Shown here piece after piece: positions 17,464-26,482 of a stretch of DNA of 64,000 nucleotides. This stretch comes from Chloroflexota bacterium. Its GTDB lineage: Bacteria > Chloroflexota > Chloroflexia > Chloroheliales > Chloroheliaceae. Location of the stretch: NCBI GenBank assembly GCA_028287745.1, contig JAQBPB010000133.1:27418-91417 (forward strand), read 5' to 3'. The position numbers and the translations under genes are program-made. Numbering within the stretch: position 1 is the stretch's first letter; every line of letters begins with the position of its first letter. The notes under the pieces are model-generated. The model made no database searches. It was given only the letters and a program-made list of their open reading frames with translations, and was not told the DNA's origin.

Positions 17464-18366
17464 GTGGCTGAAGTTTTCAACAGCTTTTTATCGGAACCAC
17501 AAGCTATTTCCGTCCTAATCGAAACTAATCTAATCGAGCATTCTTTTTACTTAAATAAAGTTAATCATGGCGAAAACCTTGAATCAGATAATTTCAAGTG
17601 GGTGATTTCAGCAAGCCCTATTTTTAACCGCATTCTCGGAGCTTCTTTTGCGCCAATCGAGGAAAACCTTGACGACGGTATTCAAAAGGCGCTAAACCCC
17701 TTCAAAATGGCCCAGGTACCGGTTACGTGGTTAATAGGGCCATCTACAAAACCGCCTGACCTGGGCCAAAGGTTACAGCGCCATGGTTTCGTTCATCGCG
17801 GTTATTGGAAAGGTATGGCGTTAGATTTAAACCTGCTGAACCCTTACCCCCTGCATCCGCCAGGGCTTAGTGTCCGCCGGGTAACCAACCTCTCCGGTCT
17901 GGAAACCTGGCTTAAAATTGCAGGAGCAGGTTTCCAATTCCCTGCAACTCTCACCAGAGCTTATAATTCCTACTTTAAGAATGTCAGCTTTACTGAAAAC
18001 TCCCCCTGGCAATTATATATAGCACTATTGAATGGCATACCGGTTTCAACTTGTACCCTTTTTCTGGGAAGCGAAGCCGTTGGTATATACTGGACGGCCA
18101 CAGTAGCCGGGGCAAACCGCCGGGGTGTAGCTTCCTTCCTAACATGGCAATTGCTTCAGCATGCTGCTAACCAGGGTTATAGAATGGCAGTGCTACATTC
18201 AACTAATGCCGGCCACCCGATGTATCAAAGACTGGGCTTTAATGATTACTGTAATATTGATATTTACACCTACGATGCCCGGCCCTGGCTGGTGCAAATT
18301 AAGACAAAAGTTGCCGCCCGCTTGAGCCATATGATCCAGGCAAATGGCAGGCAAAATCTATTATAA
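17464..18366 (+). CDS. GNAT-family N-acetyltransferase
   Basis: 300 residues. The C-terminal half shows the GNAT core: a strand with GIYWTATVAGANRRGVASFL (acetyl-CoA pyrophosphate loop, about 200-220) and AVLHSTNAGHPMYQRLGF (about 245-262). The N-terminal 130 residues probably form a second, degenerate GNAT-like half. The acceptor substrate cannot be predicted. The start is GTG, with AGGAAAAG upstream. It stands alone, convergent with the C39-module gene to the right. Confidence 0.8.
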   Translation: MAEVFNSFLSEPQAISVLIETNLIEHSFYLNKVNHGENLESDNFKWVISASPIFNRILGASFAPIEENLDDGIQKALNPFKMAQVPVTWLIGPSTKPPDLGQRLQRHGFVHRGYWKGMALDLNLLNPYPLHPPGLSVRRVTNLSGLETWLKIAGAGFQFPATLTRAYNSYFKNVSFTENSPWQLYIALLNGIPVSTCTLFLGSEAVGIYWTATVAGANRRGVASFLTWQLLQHAANQGYRMAVLHSTNAGHPMYQRLGFNDYCNIDIYTYDARPWLVQIKTKVAARLSHMIQANGRQNLL

Positions 18367-18460
18367 AAAAGAGCGGGTTTTAACCACCCTGGTAACCAGC
18401 ACCCAGCCAGGGCACCCCTTTACCCAGAGAATGGTTTTTGTAGGGCAGAATAGATTGGAT

Positions 18461-18486
18461 AAAAAAACCCCGGACATCCGGGGGGG
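18461..18486 (-). terminator. Rho-independent terminator of the C39-module gene
   Basis: Read on the minus strand: CCCCGG, a 4-nt loop, CCGGGG, then seven T. It lies 19 bp past the stop codon. Confidence 0.85.
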
Positions 18487-18504
18487 GTTATTGTAAACCG
18501 CACT

Positions 18505-19740
18505 TTAAGGGTAAATACTTTGCAAACGTTCCATGACAACCAGGGGCCTGGTCGCCATTTCCAATTTTTCGCGCCCCAGCAACCCCTTCATTATTACCGG
18601 CGGGGTAAACTCGGTATGCAACTCCAACCTGGCCCGTTCAAAATACTGGACCTTGAAGCCGCCCTCCACCAGGGGCCGCGAAATGGGATAACCAAACAGG
18701 CTCAAGCCGCCCTGGTTCTGCCAGTAACCGGCAAAGTCAGGATCTATGCTAAACCCGGTCAGCGGAAAATAATGTTGAATTTCAACACTACCCATTGTCA
18801 GTATTTCCCAGGCATTCATGGGTTGAAAAGCCGCTTCTTGATGGCGCGGCTCTGTAACTTCCCGGCCCAGCAGTCCCCGGCCAATTGGCTGGTTCTGCGG
18901 TTGGGAATTATCGTATTCCAGGCGGACCCGTTCGAAATACTGGTAAGTTTTGGTGCCTTCGGTATAAGGCGGGGCAATCGGCAGGCCGGTAAATCCCAGG
19001 TCGCGGTTTCTCAGCCAGTAATGGTAGAACTGGGGAGCAATACCGGGCTTTTCATCAGAAACTACCGCTGACCCGGCCGGGTAGACCGACATCGCCATAT
19101 TCCCCAGGTAGGCCCAACTTCGTTTAAAGGTCGCCCAGTTATAATAATCGTAGGTGCCAAAACCGGGGTCGGCCACGTACACCCCGTTTTCATCATAGCC
19201 GTAAAGCGTCACGGCGTGCTCTAACGGCATTAACTGGAAAGTAACACCATCGGCCGAACCGTCAAAAGGTTGGCCCCAACCCATGCCGCCGGGTACCCAG
19301 ATGACCACCGGCCGCCCCAGCGCTACTTCCTGCTTGAGCTGCTCAACGCCATCCCATAAAAGTTTGGTCTGGAGTCCTTTGGTAGCCAGAAACTTTGCAA
19401 TGGGTTCGGCATAAATACCGTAACTGATTGTACCGCCCCAATGGTCATCTATGTTCCCCCGGAAGCCCAGGTGTGGGTTGGCATTGTAAGGAATACTACT
19501 GATAAATTCCCACTCGCTTATTTTTACTCCCCAGCGCGCGGCAGCGGCCCTGGCCGCTGAATATTCACAACTCAGATTACGCTCCTGGGCGAAAACTGGC
19601 ATGCCGTCAATCCGGGTGGACACGGGAGCGGCTTGTACTATTTCGTAGGAAAAAGCCAGGCTGATAAAGAGGGTAGAGATAAATCCGGAAACCATGAATA
19701 AGTTCCATCTGTGGAACCGGATGTGGTTGGACGCTGTCAT
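18505..19740 (-). CDS. Secreted C39-like peptidase with two surface modules
   Basis: 411 residues from the ATG at 19740; a TTG start 10 codons upstream is possible but has no ribosome-binding site. The N-terminus carries one hydrophobic signal/anchor segment (about 14-36, ending VQAAP). Residues about 45-215 are a C39-like papain-fold domain with NLSCEYSAARAAA (Cys), PLEHAVTLYGYD (His) and VYVADPGFG (Asp), a complete set. Two copies of the surface module follow (about 230-300 and 320-395), including YW, GGLSLFGYPI and QYFERARLE. It shares this module with the dehydrogenase-like and CAP genes upstream. The substrate is unknown; location extracytoplasmic. Confidence 0.85.
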   Translation of the reverse strand: MTASNHIRFHRWNLFMVSGFISTLFISLAFSYEIVQAAPVSTRIDGMPVFAQERNLSCEYSAARAAAARWGVKISEWEFISSIPYNANPHLGFRGNIDDHWGGTISYGIYAEPIAKFLATKGLQTKLLWDGVEQLKQEVALGRPVVIWVPGGMGWGQPFDGSADGVTFQLMPLEHAVTLYGYDENGVYVADPGFGTYDYYNWATFKRSWAYLGNMAMSVYPAGSAVVSDEKPGIAPQFYHYWLRNRDLGFTGLPIAPPYTEGTKTYQYFERVRLEYDNSQPQNQPIGRGLLGREVTEPRHQEAAFQPMNAWEILTMGSVEIQHYFPLTGFSIDPDFAGYWQNQGGLSLFGYPISRPLVEGGFKVQYFERARLELHTEFTPPVIMKGLLGREKLEMATRPLVVMERLQSIYP

Positions 19741-20091
19741 TTTCTTAGCTTTTTCTTTATAATCCGGCAATTAAAGCCGGGACCAATATTTTTTTAGCAA
19801 CGGTAAATCCATTTTAGCCGAGAATCGGATATTTCACAATTATTTTCCCTGGGAGATTACCAAAAACGGTATTATCAGGTGTGGAAGCCGGCTAGCCCGG
19901 AACCAGGTAGCTGGAACCGGGTTGTTTATGACCTCCGGAAGGCCCGGTAATCAGCCTGATTGCCGTTTGGAGAATCTTGCCCCTGGAATTTCCGGGCCCC
20001 AAAAGGCTTGCAATACAATGTAGCAATAAAAAAGGTACCTTCCCGGTTGGAAAAGTACCTTTTTTGTATTCTATCTGGAAAGCTAAACCGA
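19741..20091. other. 351-bp intergenic region between the C39-module gene and sufB
   Basis: It contains the sufB terminator at its right end and, presumably, the minus-strand promoter of the C39-module gene, which I cannot place. A symmetrical hairpin is present near 19895-19921 (CCCGG-CCAG / CTGG-CCGGG). No gene is seen. Confidence 0.4.
20028..20066 (-). terminator. Rho-independent terminator of the suf operon
   Basis: AAAAAAGGTAC and GTACCTTTTTT form an 11-bp stem with a 16-nt loop. On the minus strand the stem ends in a T run. It lies about 25 bp past the sufB stop. Confidence 0.85.
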
Positions 20092-21501
20092 TTAGCCGAT
20101 GGAGCCTTCCATTTCGAGCGCCACCAGGCGGTTCAACTCAAGCGCGTACTCCATCGGGAGTTGCTTGGTAACCGGCTCGATGAACCCGTTTACTACCATT
20201 GACATTGCTTCGGCTTCGGTCAGACCGCGGCTCATCATATAGAAGATGGTTTCTTCCGATACCCGGCCGACCGTCGCTTCGTGCTCCACCAGGACGTCGT
20301 TCTGGTGGATCTGCATATTCGGGAAGGTGTCGTTCTTGCTGAACTCGTCCATTAACAGGCCGTCGCAGCGTACTTTAACCTTCGAGCCGTAAGCGCCAGG
20401 AGCGACCCGGACCAGGCCCCGGAACCCGGCGTGACCGCCGTCCTTGGCAACCGACTTCGCCAGGATGTTGGAAGTGGTGTAAGGAGCGCCGTGAATTACC
20501 TTCGCGCCGCCGTCTTTGTGCTGGCCTTTGTTGGCAAAAGCAATGTTCAGGTGGTCGGCTTTGGCGCCTTTACCGATCAGGTAAGAGGCCGGGTAAAGCA
20601 TGGTGATCTTGCTGCCCATCGAGCCGCCAACCCATTCCATTTTGCCTTCTTCTTCGACCAGGGCCCGTTTGGTGTTCAGGTTGTACACGTCACTGGACCA
20701 GTTCTGGACCGTGGTGTAGCGGGCGCGAGCACCCTTGCGCACGAAGATTTCGACAACGGCGCTGTGCAGCGAGTTAGTGCTGTACTGCTGGGCGGTACAA
20801 CCCTCGATGTACTCCGCGTCCGAGCCTTCTTCCACGATGAGCATGGTGTGTTCGAAAGTGCCTTCTTCCTTGCCTTCCATCCGGAAGTAAGCCTGTAAAG
20901 GCAGGTTTACCTTGGTGTTGGGTGGGACCCACATAAATGAACCACCGGACCAGACCGCGCCGTGTAACGCCGCGAATTTGTTATCGGTCGGCGGCACGTT
21001 GTGGGTCATGAAATGTCTTTTTACAATGTCCGGATACTCTTTTACGGCCGTATCCATACTGGCGAACAAAATACCCTGCTTGCTGTATTCTTCTTTAATA
21101 CCCTCATAGACCGTTTCATTATCGTAAACGGCGACGACACCGGCCAGGTACTTGCGTTCGGCTTCGGGAATACCCAGTTTCTCGTAGGTATCTTTAATTT
21201 CTTTTGGTACTTCGTCCCAGGAGCGCGTCTTTTTGGAACCGGGCGGAGTGTAAAAAGTAAGGTCATCGAACTTCAGGCCACTTAAGTCAGGGCCCCAGTT
21301 GGGCATCGGCTTGGACTCGAAAATATCATAGCTTTTCAGGCGCTTCAGGCGCATCCAATCCGGCTCTTCTTTTTGCCAGCTTATTTCCTCAACCAGCTCG
21401 CGGCTCAAACCTTTACGAGGTCTCCACAACTTGGTTAAGGGAGTACCAAACGCCGGTTTTACGGTTTCCACAGTTTGAGAAACTTCTTTTTCGATTGTCA
21501 T
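20092..21501 (-). CDS. sufB: SufB, Fe-S cluster scaffold subunit
   Basis: 469 residues, the normal length for SufB. With SufC and SufD it forms the cytoplasmic SufBC2D complex on which Fe-S clusters are built. Typical segments are seen: VPPNTKVNLPLQAYFRMEG, EEGSDAEYIEGCTAQQY, SKNDTFPNMQIHQND and HEATVGRVSEETIFYMMSRGL. These belong to the beta-helix core with the conserved Cys and the Glu/His region. It is the last gene of the operon, 79 bp after sufU, with a strong GGAGGAG site before its ATG and a terminator after its stop. The order sufCDSUB matches the arrangement known from Bacillus. Confidence 0.97.
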   Translation of the reverse strand: MTIEKEVSQTVETVKPAFGTPLTKLWRPRKGLSRELVEEISWQKEEPDWMRLKRLKSYDIFESKPMPNWGPDLSGLKFDDLTFYTPPGSKKTRSWDEVPKEIKDTYEKLGIPEAERKYLAGVVAVYDNETVYEGIKEEYSKQGILFASMDTAVKEYPDIVKRHFMTHNVPPTDNKFAALHGAVWSGGSFMWVPPNTKVNLPLQAYFRMEGKEEGTFEHTMLIVEEGSDAEYIEGCTAQQYSTNSLHSAVVEIFVRKGARARYTTVQNWSSDVYNLNTKRALVEEEGKMEWVGGSMGSKITMLYPASYLIGKGAKADHLNIAFANKGQHKDGGAKVIHGAPYTTSNILAKSVAKDGGHAGFRGLVRVAPGAYGSKVKVRCDGLLMDEFSKNDTFPNMQIHQNDVLVEHEATVGRVSEETIFYMMSRGLTEAEAMSMVVNGFIEPVTKQLPMEYALELNRLVALEMEGSIG

Positions 21502-21580
21502 TTAGTTATTACTCCTCCGGCCTTTTATTCTTACCGTAATTCTTAATTATTATCTCTAAATATATTTACGTAAGAAAGAC

Positions 21581-22027
21581 TTAGTCTGTTTCGGCCCAGT
21601 CTTCTTCTTCAGGACTTGCTACCTTATACCCGCTTTGCTGCAGGCCGGTTTTAACAGTCCGTAGAGCCAATCCGGCGCACTTCAGCCGGACCGCACTGTT
21701 GATCTCTATTCCCAATTCGTCAATCAGTTTGTCCCGAGTTACGTCATTGACGTCGCCATAAGAGTGGCCCTGGATTTCGTCAATCAAGACCATCGCTGAC
21801 GCCCGGCTAATCGCGCAGCCCCGGCCGGTAAAACCGACATCAACTATCTCACCCTCAGGGTTAAGCTTGAGCTGCACTTTGAATTTATCACCGCAAAGGG
21901 GATTCGAATCCTCATAAATAATGTCCGGATTTTCGACTACGTGCCCTCGCGCTTGCTTATCGAAAGCCGATGCAAGCTCCAGGACATACTCCATATCCAG
22001 ATCATCCCGCAATGTCTCGCTAGACAC
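21581..22027 (-). CDS. sufU: SufU, zinc-dependent sulphur-transfer partner of SufS
   Basis: 148 residues from a GTG at 22027. This start is chosen because GGAGGGG lies 6 nt before it; the longer TTG option at 22042 overlaps that site. The protein has the three cysteines of SufU/IscU-like proteins in NPLCGD, GRGCAISRAS and RLKCAGL. SufU takes persulphide sulphur from SufS and passes it on to SufB; the insert that separates SufU from IscU is visible between the second and third Cys. It sits between sufS and sufB as expected. Confidence 0.95.
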   Translation of the reverse strand: MSSETLRDDLDMEYVLELASAFDKQARGHVVENPDIIYEDSNPLCGDKFKVQLKLNPEGEIVDVGFTGRGCAISRASAMVLIDEIQGHSYGDVNDVTRDKLIDELGIEINSAVRLKCAGLALRTVKTGLQQSGYKVASPEEEDWAETD

Positions 22028-22107
22028 TTTTTGCCCCTCCAAAACAGATTTCTTCTCTAAACTTTAATCCCTACTATTTTACTCGGAATTTCCTCTTTTG
22101 TCAAAAA

Positions 22108-23391
22108 TCAGGCGAGGTGAAACACTGTCCGAGCCTTATATAGGGCCTTAACCAGGCGGTCTACTTCTTCAGGCGTGTTATAGATATAGAAACTGGCCCG
22201 GGTAGTCGCGGTAGTCTCCAGCAGTTCGATTAAAGGCTGGCAGCAGTGATGCCCGGCCCGGACCGCGATACCTTCCCGGTCTAACAGAGTAGCCAGGTCG
22301 TGCGGATGGACCTCGCCCAGGTTAAAGGATATAATCCCACCCCGGAGTTGGGCATCCACCGGCCCGTAAATCGTCAGGTCAGGAATTTCGACCATCTGCT
22401 CAAGGGCGTAAGCGGTCAGTTCAATCTCATGCTGGCGAATTTTATCCATGCCCAGGTTGGTCAGGTAATCTACCGCCGCGCCTAACCCAATACCCTCTGC
22501 GATAGACGGCGTACCGGCTTCAAATTTCCAGGGCAGATCGTTCCAGGTGCTACGGGCCAGCGTCACGTCCCGGATCATATCGCCGCCGGTAAGGAAGGGC
22601 GGCATCGCTTCCAGGAGTTCCTTGCGGCCCCACAAAACGCCAATGCCGGTCGGCCCTAGCATCTTGTGGCCGCTAAAGGCATAGAAGTCACAGCCGAGCG
22701 CTGCAACATCAACTTGCATGTGCGGAGCGCTCTGAGCGCCGTCCAGAACTACTACCGCGCCCACTTCTTTGGCCCGCTTGACGATTTTTTCCACCGGGCT
22801 GATCGTGCCCAGCACATTCGACATGTGCGAAAAGGTCACCAGCTTGGTTTTCTCGTTGATGATAGTATCCAGGTCGGTAATATCAAGCTGCCCGTCACTG
22901 GTCATCGGAATGTAGCGGAGTTTAGCATTTTTCTCAGCGGCCAGGATTTGCCAGGGCACCAGGTTCGAGTGATGCTCGATGACAGTACTGACAATTTCAT
23001 CGCCCTGGTGGACGTTGGTCCGGCCCCAGCTATAGGCCACCAGATTAAGTCCTTCGGTCGTATTGCGGGTGAAGATAACTTCCCGGGGATGCGCATTGAT
23101 AAAGCGGGCCACCTTGCGGTGCGCTCCTTCATACCGGCGGGTGGCTTCTTCAGACCAGCGATAGACCCCACGGTGAATATTGGCGTTAAACTTGTGGAAA
23201 TATTCCAGCATGGAATTAACGACCGGCTCGGGCCGCAAGCTGCTGGCACCGTTATCCAGGTAGGCCACTTTCAGGCCGTTTTCAATTTCTTCCAGGATCG
23301 GAAAGTCCTGCCGGATAGCCGCCACATCCAACCCATGACCGGCCAACGTTTCCGGGGCGACCTCTAAAATATTATCTCTGGTGTCTATCAT
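22108..23391 (-). CDS. sufS: SufS, cysteine desulfurase
   Basis: 427 residues from the ATG at 23391; a GTG five codons upstream lacks a ribosome-binding site. It is a PLP enzyme that strips sulphur from cysteine for Fe-S assembly. Landmarks: YLDNGASSLRPEPV near the start, TRNTTEGLNLVA, DGAQSAPHMQVD, then FSGHKMLGPTGIGVLWG with the PLP-binding Lys, and RAGHHCCQPL with the catalytic Cys. All expected residues are present. It is separated from sufD by 149 bp that contain an unusual inverted repeat. Confidence 0.96.
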   Translation of the reverse strand: MIDTRDNILEVAPETLAGHGLDVAAIRQDFPILEEIENGLKVAYLDNGASSLRPEPVVNSMLEYFHKFNANIHRGVYRWSEEATRRYEGAHRKVARFINAHPREVIFTRNTTEGLNLVAYSWGRTNVHQGDEIVSTVIEHHSNLVPWQILAAEKNAKLRYIPMTSDGQLDITDLDTIINEKTKLVTFSHMSNVLGTISPVEKIVKRAKEVGAVVVLDGAQSAPHMQVDVAALGCDFYAFSGHKMLGPTGIGVLWGRKELLEAMPPFLTGGDMIRDVTLARSTWNDLPWKFEAGTPSIAEGIGLGAAVDYLTNLGMDKIRQHEIELTAYALEQMVEIPDLTIYGPVDAQLRGGIISFNLGEVHPHDLATLLDREGIAVRAGHHCCQPLIELLETTATTRASFYIYNTPEEVDRLVKALYKARTVFHLA

Positions 23392-23441
23392 GAATTTGTC
23401 TCTCACTGGTTATTTTTAAAGGCGTATAACGTTCGCCGTAG

Positions 23442-23532
23442 AACGGGTAACGTAATACGGGACTCCGGTCTTACACAGGCCGGTCTTTATGCACAACGTT
23501 AACCGTTCCACACCCGGCATTACGTACCCGTT
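23442..23532. repeat. Inverted repeat in the sufD-sufS spacer
   Basis: AACGGGTAACGTAAT (23442-23456) is matched by ATTACGTACCCGTT (23519-23532) in inverse orientation with one base indel, 62 bp apart. A CCGG/CCGG pair lies inside. In the operon mRNA this would form a long imperfect stem between sufD and sufS. It could be an RNA-processing or stability element or an inserted palindromic repeat. Not identified. Confidence 0.5.
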
Positions 23533-23540
23533 TAACGTGG

Positions 23541-24857
23541 TTAATCCAGCTTCACCAGAATAGATTCGCGCAAACGTTCCTGGACACTCTCCAGGGGAAT
23601 ACGCTGGATACCTTCTTCAAAGAAACCGGCCACAATCATTTCTTCAGCTTCGCTGTGGGACAACCCCCGGCTCTGCAGGTAGAAAATCTGGTCCTTGTCA
23701 ATCATACCGGTCGTCGCGCCGTGCGCGCACCGCACATCGTTGGCATCAACATCCAGGAAGGGCAGAATATCGGCTTTGCTGGCGTCATTCAGGTACAGAG
23801 TATGCACCTGCAAAAAGCTATCGGTAAACTGGGCCTTTTTGAGGGTCCGAATGCCGCCCCGGAAACCGAGTTGAGCATCATCGTTCAAGACCTCTTTAAA
23901 GACAGTGTTAGCCGTGGTATGCGGCACCGTGTGCAACTGCCGGAACTGAGTGTCGAAATGCTGCTTGTGGATTGGGAAAGCCAGGCCGGTTGTTTCGGCG
24001 TGAGCGCCCTCACCTTCCAGGACCGACTCAAGAGTCAGGCGAGAGTCATCACCGCCCAGGGTCGCGATAATCCAGCGCTGAACGCCGTACTTGCCAACCA
24101 TAGAGCGTTTCACCGCCAGGCTGGTAACATTTTCGCCATATTCCTGCGGGTTGTAATATTCCACGTTGGCGCTTTCACCGACGAAGATTTCGGTCACACC
24201 GCTATCTAGAACAGACGGGTCACCGGCATGGCCGTTCGAACGATGTTCCTCGATTAGCCTGACTTTAGAATTTGCTTCCGCCACAATCAGGGTATGCGTA
24301 AACATAGCGGCCTGGGACTGGTCGGTGTAAAAAATACTCCGGAAAGGCTGGTCGACCACTACCCCTTTGGGAACGTACAGGAAAACCCCGGCGCTCCAGA
24401 AAGCAGCATGGGCGGCGGTGAAGCGGTCTTCGTCCACCGGCACGCAGCGGGTCATGAAATACTCCCGGACAATTTCGGGATGGGTCTTGACCGCGTCGGC
24501 CAGGCTACTCAAGACCACGCCTTTAGCTCGCGCTTCTTCCGAAAGTTCCACCCGGACCGTCTCGCTATTGTGCTGGACGATTAAACCGGCCGGGGCGTCA
24601 TTCGGGTTATCCAGACCCAGGTCGGCCGGGAGTTCACCCTGCCCGGCGGGCGTGAAAGGTGCCAGTTCATCAAAATTAAGCGGCTTGAGAGTGCCGTTCC
24701 ACCAGCCGCGAATACCGCGGGTCCAATCGGGCGTGGGCAGGCTTAAGAAAGCATCCCAACCGGCCCGGCGCTTCTCGCGCAGCCATTCCGGCTCGTTTTG
24801 GTTCTCCGAAAGCTTTTGAGCCGCTTCCCAGGAAAAACCTTGGACTAGACTAGGCAT
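23541..24857 (-). CDS. sufD: SufD, Fe-S assembly complex subunit
   Basis: 438 residues, the normal SufD length. It pairs with SufB in the SufBC2D complex and supports iron acquisition. Recognisable segments: FLYVPKGVVVDQPFRSIF, EEHRSNG, NVEYYNPQEYGENV, FLDVDANDVRCAHGATTGMIDKDQIFYLQSRGL (the conserved C-terminal His/Cys region). Its ATG overlaps the sufC stop by one base (TAATG), so the two are translationally coupled. No irregularity seen. Confidence 0.96.
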   Translation of the reverse strand: MPSLVQGFSWEAAQKLSENQNEPEWLREKRRAGWDAFLSLPTPDWTRGIRGWWNGTLKPLNFDELAPFTPAGQGELPADLGLDNPNDAPAGLIVQHNSETVRVELSEEARAKGVVLSSLADAVKTHPEIVREYFMTRCVPVDEDRFTAAHAAFWSAGVFLYVPKGVVVDQPFRSIFYTDQSQAAMFTHTLIVAEANSKVRLIEEHRSNGHAGDPSVLDSGVTEIFVGESANVEYYNPQEYGENVTSLAVKRSMVGKYGVQRWIIATLGGDDSRLTLESVLEGEGAHAETTGLAFPIHKQHFDTQFRQLHTVPHTTANTVFKEVLNDDAQLGFRGGIRTLKKAQFTDSFLQVHTLYLNDASKADILPFLDVDANDVRCAHGATTGMIDKDQIFYLQSRGLSHSEAEEMIVAGFFEEGIQRIPLESVQERLRESILVKLD

Positions 24858-25774
24858 TAAACTCCAACCTCCTCGCGGGTTTCTTCCTGAGTCGGCTGAA
24901 TGCCCAACTCATCCCGGATCCAGCCGTAACCTTTTTCTTCGATCTGGCGAGAAAGTTCCGGTCCGCCTTCTTTTACAATCTTACCCTGCATAAGGACGTG
25001 GACGTAATCGACATCCAGGAAGCTTAGGATACGCTGCTGGTGGGTAATGACTACGATAGCCATTTCTTTACCACGCAGGGCGTTAACGCCTTCGCCCACG
25101 ATGCGAATAGCATCAATGTCAAGGCCGGAGTCCGGCTCGTCCAGGAAGGCCATCCGGGGTTCCAGGACTGCCATCTGCAATACTTCCAGGCGTTTCTTTT
25201 CACCACCGCTAAACCCGTCATTCAGGTAGCGTTTGGTAAATTTCTCATCCATTTTAAGCAGGTTTAATTTTTCTTTCAGGATAGAGCGGAATTCTTTGGG
25301 TGAGATAAGGGTCTGCCGTTTTTTGCGGTCAATCAACAACCCATCACCGCCAACCGAAGCCTTTTTGGTTTCGTAAACCGGCCGGTCGCCCACGACATCC
25401 AGGTTCTGGGGGCGCACTTCGGGAGCAACATCGCCTTTGCGGCGGTTGGTCAAAGCGGTACGCAAGAAGTTAGTAACGGTTACACCGGGAACAGCCAGCG
25501 GGTTCTGGAAGGCCAGGAAGATGCCCCGGCGAGCGCGGCGGTCGGGTGAAAGGTTATTGATAACTTCGCCCTGGTAAACAAGCTCACCACTCGTAATCTT
25601 GTAGCGGGGGTGACCCATCAAGGCATTACTAAGGGTAGATTTGCCACTACCGTTCGGTCCCATGATAACGTGGACTTCACCGGGTTTGATATGCAGGTTA
25701 ATGCCGTGCAGGATTTCTTTGTCCTCTACATTTACATGTAAGTCACGGATAATAAGCTCATTATTATCGGCCAT
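24857..25774 (-). CDS. sufC: SufC, ATPase of the Fe-S assembly complex, with an insertion
   Basis: 305 residues, about 45-55 longer than the usual 250-260. It is the soluble ABC-type ATPase that drives the SufBCD complex. Visible motifs: Walker A GPNGSGKS, Q-loop LAFQNPLAVPGV, signature FSGGEKKR, Walker B MAFLDEPDSGLD and the H-loop VITHQQ. The extra residues lie between the Q-loop and the signature (about 110-160, rich in charged residues). A LDEPDSGLD motif replaces the more usual LDETDSGLD. AGAGGAG precedes the ATG. It is the first structural gene after the regulator. Confidence 0.96.
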   Translation of the reverse strand: MADNNELIIRDLHVNVEDKEILHGINLHIKPGEVHVIMGPNGSGKSTLSNALMGHPRYKITSGELVYQGEVINNLSPDRRARRGIFLAFQNPLAVPGVTVTNFLRTALTNRRKGDVAPEVRPQNLDVVGDRPVYETKKASVGGDGLLIDRKKRQTLISPKEFRSILKEKLNLLKMDEKFTKRYLNDGFSGGEKKRLEVLQMAVLEPRMAFLDEPDSGLDIDAIRIVGEGVNALRGKEMAIVVITHQQRILSFLDVDYVHVLMQGKIVKEGGPELSRQIEEKGYGWIRDELGIQPTQEETREEVGV

Positions 25775-25893
25775 TCTTCTTATTGTCTCCTCTAAAAATA
25801 ATATCGGATGGCTGGCTTTTCCAGTCCATCATCGCTCAAAACACATACCAATTCGAGAAAGGCAGCGAAGCTTAAAGCAACGTCATACCCGGT

Positions 25894-26433
25894 TTAGTTC
25901 TGGCTAACGGCTCCAACGGTTTCCAGCGGGTCCAAATTCCCGGTGGTCGCGACCAGTTCCAGGTCTTTAAGTGGATTGGCCTGCGTCAGCGGCAAAATCC
26001 GCCGTGATTGTGGTGCCAGGTCGGCCAGAGTAGTCGAGTCCAGGGCCTGGGTAATAGCATCGCGGACGCGGAGCCAGAGTACCGGTGCGGTACAAACTTC
26101 TTCGTGGTTACACGGTTCAACCGTGCCATCCAGGTTCGCACAGGGCATTACGCTCAAAGGCCCCCGGCCGTTTTTGCGTTCTTCCAGGGCTCGAATCACG
26201 CCACCCATATTGATCTGGGAGGGTGGGGCCGCCAGGACATAGCCGCCCTTCGCGCCTCGCTGGCTCTCGATAAAGCCGTGAGTCCGCAGGGCCGGAACAA
26301 TTTGTTCCAGGTACGCTACCGAAAGGCCCAGGTGCGTTGCTATATCCGTTAAAGATAGCGGTCCATTGCCGTAATGACGCGCCAGGTCGGTTAGCATCAT
26401 TACTCCGTATTCAGACCGTGTTGAAAAAATCAT
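25894..26433 (-). CDS. Rrf2-family regulator of the suf operon (IscR/SufR/RirA-like)
   Basis: 179 residues. The N-terminal winged helix is typical of Rrf2 proteins (FSTRSEYGVMMLTDLA ... SLTDIATHLGLSVAYLEQIVPALRTHGFIESQRGAKGGYVLA). Three cysteines (MPC, EPCNHEEVC; spacing C-x9-C-x5-C) could bind an Fe-S cluster used to sense iron-sulphur status. It is the first gene of the suf operon, 119 bp before sufC, with a near-consensus promoter and an IscR-type palindrome upstream. This supports autoregulation and control of suf. Whether it is closer to IscR, SufR or RirA cannot be settled here. Confidence 0.88.
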   Translation of the reverse strand: MIFSTRSEYGVMMLTDLARHYGNGPLSLTDIATHLGLSVAYLEQIVPALRTHGFIESQRGAKGGYVLAAPPSQINMGGVIRALEERKNGRGPLSVMPCANLDGTVEPCNHEEVCTAPVLWLRVRDAITQALDSTTLADLAPQSRRILPLTQANPLKDLELVATTGNLDPLETVGAVSQN

Positions 26434-26465
26434 CCTTGCTACCCCAATTACTCTAAAATCGAATT

Positions 26466-26482
26466 CCTACTTAATTACTAGG
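26466..26482. promoter_or_regulatory. Near-palindrome at the expected suf transcription start
   Basis: CCTACTTAATTACTAGG is almost self-complementary and sits just downstream of the -10 box of the suf promoter (minus strand). It is a possible repressor site; no factor is assigned. Confidence 0.3.

Noticed and set aside
22666..23367. Open frame of 233 codons opposite sufS
   Set aside because: Antisense to the PLP-binding part of sufS, which is clearly the real gene.
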